Source of the DNA: Bacteroidales bacterium UBA1756
GTDB taxonomy: Bacteria; Bacteroidota; Bacteroidia; Bacteroidales; WCHB1-69
Assembly (NCBI GenBank): GCA_002314795.1
Contig: DCHI01000059.1
Span: 561 to 21,029, forward strand
Direction of reading: 5' to 3'
Length of the DNA: 20,469 nucleotides
Of the stretch, positions 15,410-20,469 are shown one piece after another. The translations under genes were made by a program, and so were the position numbers. The stretch's first letter is position 1. Each line of letters opens with the position of its first letter. The notes below the pieces were generated by a model. That model saw nothing but the letters and a program-made list of their open reading frames with translations. It was not told the origin of the DNA and ran no database searches.

Positions 15410-16707
15410 TGAGCACTTTTTTCTATCAGGACACTATCGTTTTTAAATTTGGAGGTGCGTCGGTTAAAGACGCTGCAGGAGTCAAAAACCTTCAAAATAT
15501 TGTAGAAAAATACAAAGATCAGCATCTTTTCATCGTTATTTCTGCTGTTGGCAAAACCACCAATTTGTTAGAAAAGATTTTAGATGCTTATTTCTATGGA
15601 AATGGGAATCCCTTTGAACTGTTTGAACAGCTGAAAGATAACCATTTTGAAATAGCGAAAAATTTAACGGAAGAAAATGGCCGCATTATCGCCAAATTGT
15701 CAACCGTTTTGAATCAATTGGAAGAAAAGTTGCATTCGCCGCACTCCAACAACTACGAATACGAGTATGATCAGATTGTCAGTTTTGGAGAAATTCTTTC
15801 TACTAAATTGATTTCCACCTATTTAAACATTATCGGGTTGCGAAATCAATGGTTGGATGCGCGTCAGATGCTTATTACCGATAAAACTTACACGGAAGCA
15901 AAAATCGACTGGAAAGCTTCTGAAGAGAAACTGATGGAGGCCATCGCTTCGGCCAACTCCAAAAAGGAGGAACAGTTGTTTATCACGCAAGGTTTTATCG
16001 CCGGGACGGCAGATGGCGAAACGACGACTTTTGGTCGCGAAGGTTCTGACTACTCAGCCGCTATTATTGCTTATTTGCTTCAGGCGGAAAGTGTTACTAT
16101 TTGGAAGGATGTTCCCGGACTGCTTAATGCCGATCCGAAATTTTTCCCGGAAGCCGTCAAATTGGAGTCCATCTCATACGAAGAGGCGATTGAACTTTCG
16201 TATTACGGTGCCACCATCATTCATCCAAAAACACTTAAACCGTTACAAAACAAGAATATACCTTTGTTTGTAAAACCGTTCCTTCATCCGGAAGAATCCG
16301 GTTCGGTGATTTCATCAACGAAGCAGTCCGAATTCATTCCGTCCTATATTTTTAAAAGACAGCAGATGCTCGTCACGATTTTCCCAAAGGATTTTTCTTT
16401 CATTACTGTAGAAAATCTTTCCGAAATTTTTGACATTCTGTCGAAGAATGCGGTGAAAATCAATCTGATGCAAAACACGGCACTTAGTTTTTCCATTTGT
16501 ACCGACCATCACCCACATCGTATCAAAAGGGTTTTGGACGCTCTGAACAAAAATTTCATTATCAAATACAATGAAAATATGGAACTTGTCACGGTGCGTC
16601 ATTATACGGATGAAATCGTCGCAAAAATTGTTAAAGGACGTAATGTTTATGCGGAACAACGTTCACGAGCCACCATTCAAGTAGTTGTAAAAGAGAACGA
16701 AGCGTAA
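15409..16707 (+). CDS. lysC: Aspartate kinase (monofunctional)
   Basis: The 432-residue kinase phosphorylates L-aspartate, the first step towards lysine, threonine, methionine and diaminopimelate. The amino acid kinase domain has KFGGASV (residues 13-19), SFGEILS (125-131), the GFIAGT and TTTFGREGSDYSA block (195-217), and WKDVPGLLNADP (232-243). A C-terminal ACT-type regulatory region covers about 318-432, starting at MLVTIFPKDFSF, which suggests feedback control by an end-product amino acid. There is no homoserine dehydrogenase domain. The ATG overlaps the cyclotransferase stop (TAATG). It is the last gene of the hflX-pdxA-QC-lysC run; no clear terminator hairpin follows. Confidence 0.92.
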   Translation: MSTFFYQDTIVFKFGGASVKDAAGVKNLQNIVEKYKDQHLFIVISAVGKTTNLLEKILDAYFYGNGNPFELFEQLKDNHFEIAKNLTEENGRIIAKLSTVLNQLEEKLHSPHSNNYEYEYDQIVSFGEILSTKLISTYLNIIGLRNQWLDARQMLITDKTYTEAKIDWKASEEKLMEAIASANSKKEEQLFITQGFIAGTADGETTTFGREGSDYSAAIIAYLLQAESVTIWKDVPGLLNADPKFFPEAVKLESISYEEAIELSYYGATIIHPKTLKPLQNKNIPLFVKPFLHPEESGSVISSTKQSEFIPSYIFKRQQMLVTIFPKDFSFITVENLSEIFDILSKNAVKINLMQNTALSFSICTDHHPHRIKRVLDALNKNFIIKYNENMELVTVRHYTDEIVAKIVKGRNVYAEQRSRATIQVVVKENEA

Positions 16708-16779
16708 GATATCACACCACAATCATTTCTAATCATCTCAAATTTTGCTCAAAACAAGCAAGGAAATTGCTATTTTATT

Positions 16780-18924
16780 ATGAAAAAAATCATCATCACT
16801 TTTCTGCTATTTTTACCTCTTTTTTTCTACACTTTTTCACAGAATAATTACGAATATTACCAACGCGCGCTTGGTTTGCGTGGGACGGCCTTGCAAGATA
16901 CGTTACACGAAATCATCAAAGGGCACGAGCGCGTCAGTTATTACGATCTTCGTTACTCATTGGCACAGACCGACACTTTGCCGAACGGCGAAATCTGGGA
17001 CATTTACACCGACACTTGCCACTGGCGGGCCAATGAAGCACACGCGCTGCCGTTGGCTTCCGGCGCCGCGCACGAATGCGACTGTATGCAACGAGAACAC
17101 AGTTTCTGTCAATCGTGGATGGGTTCGGTTTATTATGACATCGTTGACGAACCTTTCTATTCCGATATGTTTCAACTGTACCCTACAGATGGATATATCA
17201 ATCAGTTACATAATGACAACCCCTACGGAATGGTGGCAGAAGATGGCGCTGACCGTACCTTTGCCAATGGCAGTCGGCTTGGACTGAACACCTATCCGGG
17301 CGCACCTTCCGTTACCGCTTACGAACCCATCGATGAATACAAAGGGGACATCGCCCGCTCCTTTTTCTATATGGCGACACGTTATAAGTATGAAGATCAG
17401 ACTTTTATGCAAGAATCTCCGATGACGTACCAGTCGCAACCTAAAGAATGGGTGTTGGAAATGCTTTTGGCGTGGCACCATCTTGACCCCGTGAGTCAGA
17501 AAGAGCTGGACCGTAACGAAGCCATCTACCGCAATTGGCAGCGTAACCGCAATCCGTTTATCGACTATCCCGAATTGGCCGACCTGATTTGGAGAGAAGG
17601 CGACCGCGTCTTTACGATGGAAGAGGACACCATCATTCGGCCACGTATCGCTGATTTTGAACTACTTAACGCAACTACCATCAGCGTTGTCTTTGATAGT
17701 GCGATGACTATTTCTTCTATGACCAATCCCAACTATTACTTGCTTCCCGGAACTACGATGGACTCCATTACGGTGGATACGGTGAATGCCGTCCGTCTCC
17801 ATCTGCACACAGCGTTGAATTTCGGTCACACCTTCTTTTTGACGATTCGAAACGTTCAAGCCGTTGGCGGAACTTTTATGCGCGATACGGTTTTGTCCAT
17901 CACTACCGGAAGTCCGGCATTTCTCGGCTGGACCTTTGACGTCATCTCCAGTGGTGACTATTACGAGGAAGAGTCCATCGCGGCTGACTACGGGGCTATC
18001 GCTTCCACCAATCGCATCTTTTTCAATGGTTCGTATGGCTCGGACGCTTGGCAAAGCACTTGGCTTCAAGGGAATACAATCTCTGGTACAACGGTCGGTG
18101 ACCCACGTACCAATGCTATCGCTGGTAAGGCATTGAGTTTCAAGAACCACGCGGCCAACGGAAAAACCTTTGTGGTTCGTTTCAGCACCCGCTGGTACAA
18201 GAACATCACCTTGCGTTTCGCTTGTGCGGCCACCCCAACCGGTTTCAACGATATCACCTGCAAATGGAACGCGGTCAATCCAACCAATCCCTCATACGAC
18301 CACCTGATTGACCGGTTTTACATCGACACCTTGAAGGAAACGTTCAGAACGCATCTTTATCCGATGGAAGACGAATGGGATATGACAGATGCTATCTATG
18401 TGAAATTCACGCTGAACGGGGCTACGCACCAGACGGGAAATATCAAATTTGACAACATTTGCATTCACGGCGAAAAATGTACCGACGAAAGTACCCGTCG
18501 CGATACGGCAGTTGCTGGAACGACCTATAGCAATTATGGTTTCAACATCTCCATCCCTTATACTTACGCTGGCGACTATGTTTTCACGCGCCGTCTTGTT
18601 CGTGAAAATGCTTGCGACAGTGTGGTAACACTTTTATTGTATGTTATTGAATCCGTGGGAATTGACGACGATAAAGAGACTGAAGAAGCAACCTACACGG
18701 TTTTCCCGAATCCGGCTTCCGAATCCGTATCGGTTTCCGGGAATGCAATGAAAGAGGTGGCGGTTTACAATATGATGGGACAGGTTTGCAGTAAGGCGAC
18801 GTCTGTCAACGATTCGTCAATCACGTTGTCGTTGAAGGGACTTCCGGCGGGCGTATATGTCGTAAGGATTCTTACGGACGGGGGCCGTATGGTAACGAAG
18901 AAGTTGGTTGTTAAACAGAAATAG
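16780..18924 (+). CDS. T9SS-exported endonuclease I family nuclease
   Basis: The 714-residue protein has a signal peptide (residues 1-20, ending TFS before QNN). An endonuclease I (EndA/NucM type, PF04231-like) domain covers about 45-270. It contains CDCMQREHSFCQSW (100-113, with catalytic-type H107) and the metal-side DMFQLYPTDGYINQLHNDNPYG (129-150). An SbsA-like Ig segment follows (about 285-380), then a beta-rich jelly-roll-like region (about 383-570), and a T9SS type A sorting domain from residue 639 (VFPNPASESV ... LPAGVYVVRIL ... KLVVKQK). It should be exported and attached or released at the cell surface, digesting extracellular DNA or RNA for nutrients or biofilm turnover. Sequence alone does not decide between DNase and RNase. 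The gene ends 3 bases from the convergent tsaC. Confidence 0.87.
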   Translation: MKKIIITFLLFLPLFFYTFSQNNYEYYQRALGLRGTALQDTLHEIIKGHERVSYYDLRYSLAQTDTLPNGEIWDIYTDTCHWRANEAHALPLASGAAHECDCMQREHSFCQSWMGSVYYDIVDEPFYSDMFQLYPTDGYINQLHNDNPYGMVAEDGADRTFANGSRLGLNTYPGAPSVTAYEPIDEYKGDIARSFFYMATRYKYEDQTFMQESPMTYQSQPKEWVLEMLLAWHHLDPVSQKELDRNEAIYRNWQRNRNPFIDYPELADLIWREGDRVFTMEEDTIIRPRIADFELLNATTISVVFDSAMTISSMTNPNYYLLPGTTMDSITVDTVNAVRLHLHTALNFGHTFFLTIRNVQAVGGTFMRDTVLSITTGSPAFLGWTFDVISSGDYYEEESIAADYGAIASTNRIFFNGSYGSDAWQSTWLQGNTISGTTVGDPRTNAIAGKALSFKNHAANGKTFVVRFSTRWYKNITLRFACAATPTGFNDITCKWNAVNPTNPSYDHLIDRFYIDTLKETFRTHLYPMEDEWDMTDAIYVKFTLNGATHQTGNIKFDNICIHGEKCTDESTRRDTAVAGTTYSNYGFNISIPYTYAGDYVFTRRLVRENACDSVVTLLLYVIESVGIDDDKETEEATYTVFPNPASESVSVSGNAMKEVAVYNMMGQVCSKATSVNDSSITLSLKGLPAGVYVVRILTDGGRMVTKKLVVKQK

Positions 18925-18927
18925 CCG

Positions 18928-19491
18928 TTATTCACGCACGATACAGAAATTGTCGTCATCAGTGAATTTGATGATGCGCGACGGTTTGAAGTCCGTGGAA
19001 TCGGAATATTTCTCCGGAACTACGTAATCAACGGAATCAAGAATCTCTCCCGCGATATCGGAAAAGGTGGTAGGAGAGGGCATTCCTGAAATATTGGCGG
19101 AAGTAGAAACGATGGGATGTCCCAATTCGGAAATCAACTTTTGGCAGAAGCAGCTCCGGACGATACGGATGGCAATCGAGCCGTCTTCGGGAATGAGATT
19201 GGGGGCGAAATTCTGTGCCGTGGGGTAGATGAACGTCGTCGGCCGATTAGTGGAAAGCACTAACACACTGGCGATTGCAGGTATTTGTTTGACATAACGA
19301 GGAAGATTGGAAAAATCGTCCAGAAGGACGAGCATACTCTTGCTTTCGGCACGTTGTTTGATTCCGTAAATCTTCTTGACCGCATCTGCATTCGTGGCGT
19401 TGCAGCCAATTCCCCATACCGTATCGGTGGGGTAGATGATGACTTTTCCTGCGCGGAGAAGTTCCACACATTTTTTGATTTCTTCTTCCAT
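18928..19491 (-). CDS. tsaC: L-threonylcarbamoyladenylate synthase (YrdC/Sua5 family)
   Basis: The 187-residue cytoplasmic enzyme makes threonylcarbamoyl-AMP from threonine, bicarbonate and ATP for the t6A37 modification of ANN-decoding tRNAs. Motifs are PTDTVWGIGCNA (residues 21-32), the K45-x-R47 pair in IKQRAESKSM, and STSANISG (129-136). It is a single YrdC domain without the C-terminal Sua5 domain, hence TsaC-like in length. It has its own promoter box at 19512-19519 and converges on the nuclease gene with only 3 bases between the stops, so the two transcripts must overlap. Confidence 0.93.
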   Translation of the reverse strand: MEEEIKKCVELLRAGKVIIYPTDTVWGIGCNATNADAVKKIYGIKQRAESKSMLVLLDDFSNLPRYVKQIPAIASVLVLSTNRPTTFIYPTAQNFAPNLIPEDGSIAIRIVRSCFCQKLISELGHPIVSTSANISGMPSPTTFSDIAGEILDSVDYVVPEKYSDSTDFKPSRIIKFTDDDNFCIVRE

Positions 19492-19511
19492 AGTCGTTCG
19501 ATTTTGGGCGG

Positions 19512-19519
19512 CAAAAGTA
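19512..19519 (-). promoter_or_regulatory. -7 promoter box of tsaC
   Basis: On the minus strand this reads TACTTTTG followed by CC, about 20 bases ahead of the ATG at 19491. The 18-bp repeat array begins about 25 bases further upstream. Confidence 0.5.
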
Positions 19520-19543
19520 CGACTAAACTTTTATAAAGTCGGT

Positions 19544-19610
19544 AAGGTTTGTAAAGTTTTTAAGGTTTGTAAAGTTTTTAAGGTTTGTAAAGTTTTTAAG
19601 GTTCGTAAAG
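19544..19610. repeat. 18-bp tandem repeat array
   Basis: About 3.7 head-to-tail copies of AAGGTTTGTAAAGTTTTT occupy this stretch; the last copy is partial with TTC for TTT. Each 18-mer is two 9-bp halves (GTTTGTAAA and GTTTTTAAG), close to the GTTTATAAA units at 6702-6728. The array lies directly upstream of the tsaC promoter. An open frame across it encodes only the monotonous KVCKVF repeat and is not taken as a gene. Confidence 0.85.
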
Positions 19611-19684
19611 ATGGGGAAGAAAGAACGGGAAAATGCAAATCAAAAATAAATCAACCTTTCAAAAGAAACGAGTTTGATTTTTTG

Positions 19685-19692
19685 TAAATTTG
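19685..19692 (+). promoter_or_regulatory. Promoter-like -7 box before the orphan frame
   Basis: TAAATTTG matches TAnnTTTG and is followed by CG. It would produce a leader of about 85 bases before the small frame at 19781. No TTG is present at the expected -33 distance. Confidence 0.35.
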
Positions 19693-19780
19693 CGCCGTTG
19701 TTTTTCCAACAATCTCACCCCACTCAGCCGAAACTGCCACACATTTGCTTTTGAAATTTCCCAAACAAAAAAATAGCAAT

Positions 19781-19855
19781 ATGCAACAGCCAGTTCAACC
19801 CAAAACAGCCATTCCCGACCTGCAACGGTTGGGCAAGAACAATTTCCATAGGTAA
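19781..19855 (+). CDS. 24-codon orphan reading frame, possibly a truncated gene start
   Basis: An ATG after an A-rich stretch (CAAAAAAATAGCAAT) opens a frame of 24 codons beginning MQQPVQPKTAIPDLQRLGK and ending TAA. I do not recognise it. A promoter-like box lies about 90 bases upstream. A block of inverted repeats starts two bases after the stop, so this may be the beginning of a gene cut by a repeat insertion, a leader peptide, or chance. Codon use looks like that of the neighbouring genes, but the frame is too short to judge. Confidence 0.25.
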   Translation: MQQPVQPKTAIPDLQRLGKNNFHR

Positions 19856-19856
19856 C

Positions 19857-19891
19857 GCTCCGCTACAAAGCGCGTTTGCCGATAGCGGAGC
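19857..19891. repeat. 9-bp perfect inverted repeat
   Basis: GCTCCGCTA (19857-19865) is repeated inverted as TAGCGGAGC (19883-19891), with 17 bases between. It lies just after the orphan frame and next to the larger palindrome. No T run follows. Confidence 0.65.
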
Positions 19892-19897
19892 CGAATG

Positions 19898-19981
19898 AGT
19901 GAATAACGAGTTAGACTTTGGACTTTAGACTTAATGTGTGAGTCCTAAATCCTAAGTTCCAAGTCTAAAAAACTATTCACT
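19898..19981. repeat. 84-bp nested imperfect palindrome built of heptamers
   Basis: Two 36-base arms (19898-19933 and 19946-19981) flank a 12-base centre. The outer 8 bases are a perfect pair (AGTGAATA/TATTCACT). After a symmetric 5-base mismatch, 23 bases of each arm pair at 18 positions. The arms are made of 7-bp units: TTAGACT, TTGGACT, TTAGACT on the left and variants of AGTCCTA and AGTTCCA on the right. The 563-base stretch 19492-20054 holds otherwise only the array, the promoter-like boxes, the 9-bp repeat and the orphan frame. Confidence 0.75.
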
Positions 19982-20054
19982 AAAAAAGGGCCTCCCGCAT
20001 TTAGGTGGATTTTTTCTTTCGTGTTTAAGTAAAAAATGTAATCAAGGTGTTATT

Positions 20055-20469
20055 ATGAGCAGATATTCAATACTTTTTATAGGATTTCTTTTAATAAGCT
20101 GTTATGCATTTGGGCAAAAAAACAATGTGTATAACTATTACAAGTACATCAACAAAGCGGAATTGGCGATTTGTGACAGCAATTATCAAAAAGCGTCTGA
20201 CTGTTATCATTCGGCTTTTGCCATAAAAAGAGCAAACATACGAGATGCTTATTTCGCTTTCAAACTCAATCATCTGTACCACTACAATTTGGGGCGAGCT
20301 TGCGAAGCGTTTCACTTTCTGGTGCAAGCAGGCGACAAAGCATACGACGAGTATGGACCTTTTATTGATGATACGACAGCATATCCGGAATTGTGGAATT
20401 GTATGAAGATTATCTCAGATACGACGAAATCATTGGTAGATAGGAATTTGTACAATGCTTTGGTGGAAA
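20055..20469 (+). CDS. Partial gene: exported helical-repeat-like protein of unknown function
   Basis: An ATG after GTGTTATT opens a frame that runs to the window edge, 138 codons without a stop. The N-terminus (MSRYSILFIGFLLISCYAFG) is an export signal. LISC at residues 13-16 fits a lipobox with C16, but cleavage after AFG to leave Gln at +1 (QKNN) is equally plausible. The mature part is likely helical: NKAELAICDSNYQKASDCYHSAF looks like a tetratricopeptide-type helix pair, followed by FKLNHLYHYNLGRACEAFHFL. Four further cysteines are seen in the visible part. I cannot name a family or function. Its 5' region is the repeat-rich stretch, and I see no clear promoter box. Confidence 0.7.
   Translation, partial: MSRYSILFIGFLLISCYAFGQKNNVYNYYKYINKAELAICDSNYQKASDCYHSAFAIKRANIRDAYFAFKLNHLYHYNLGRACEAFHFLVQAGDKAYDEYGPFIDDTTAYPELWNCMKIISDTTKSLVDRNLYNALVE

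Noticed and set aside
19436..19687. An 83-codon plus-strand frame across the 18-bp array
   Set aside because: It consists of antisense tsaC sequence and then a KVCKVF repeat produced by the tandem DNA repeat; no sign of a real protein.
19544..19981. CRISPR array
   Set aside because: The repeats are directly adjacent 18-mers and 7-mers with no unique spacers, and no cas genes are nearby.
19987..20016. Possible terminator-like stretch with CCTCCC and GGTGG before a T run
   Set aside because: The arms pair at only a few positions with mismatches; pairing is too weak to support a call.

Overview
The window reads as chromosomal DNA of a Bacteroidota bacterium, probably a Bacteroidales-like member that has a type IX secretion system (T9SS). 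Four things point this way. Promoter-like boxes of the Bacteroidota form TAnnTTTG stand in front of several genes. Families typical of the phylum are present: a DUF3276/PUR protein, a DUF5683 protein, an SDR-type threonine dehydrogenase, an M28-type glutaminyl cyclotransferase and a long signal-peptide-bearing ATP synthase subunit a. One large secreted nuclease ends in a T9SS sorting domain. Start codons are preceded by A-rich sequence rather than clear Shine-Dalgarno sites. No phage, IS transposase, CRISPR array or defence island is visible.

Left part (1-7900, all on the minus strand): the 5' half of a tRNA (probably Lys) is cut by the window edge. Next come an L-threonine 3-dehydrogenase, ribulose-phosphate 3-epimerase, delta-1-pyrroline-5-carboxylate dehydrogenase, and the phenylalanyl-tRNA synthetase beta chain. 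A two-gene F0 unit follows (atpB then atpE), closed by a strong terminator; the other ATP synthase genes are not next to it. Hairpin terminators separate most of these units.

Middle part (8000-11300, plus strand): a secreted TonB-C-domain protein, then a PUR-family nucleic-acid-binding protein whose stop codon overlaps the parA start, then parA and parB (chromosome segregation), a terminator, and a DUF5683 protein.

Right part (11300-19500): an acyl-ACP thioesterase (minus) is transcribed divergently from hflX, pdxA, a lipoprotein glutaminyl-peptide cyclotransferase and lysC, which lie close together and are probably co-transcribed. A 714-residue T9SS-exported endonuclease I follows. A threonylcarbamoyl-AMP synthase on the minus strand converges on it with a gap of only 3 bases.

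End (19500-20469): a gene-poor stretch holds an 18-bp tandem array, a 24-codon orphan reading frame, a 9-bp inverted repeat and a nested 84-bp imperfect palindrome. The 5' part of a gene for a secreted or lipidated helical-repeat protein then runs off the window.

Most of the window is ordinary housekeeping sequence. I found no clearly new multi-gene system. The points most worth a second look are the PUR-parA coupling, the isolated atpBE pair, the shared Gln at +1 of predicted secreted proteins together with a glutaminyl cyclase gene, and the repeat-rich intergenic region near 19.5-20.0 kb.
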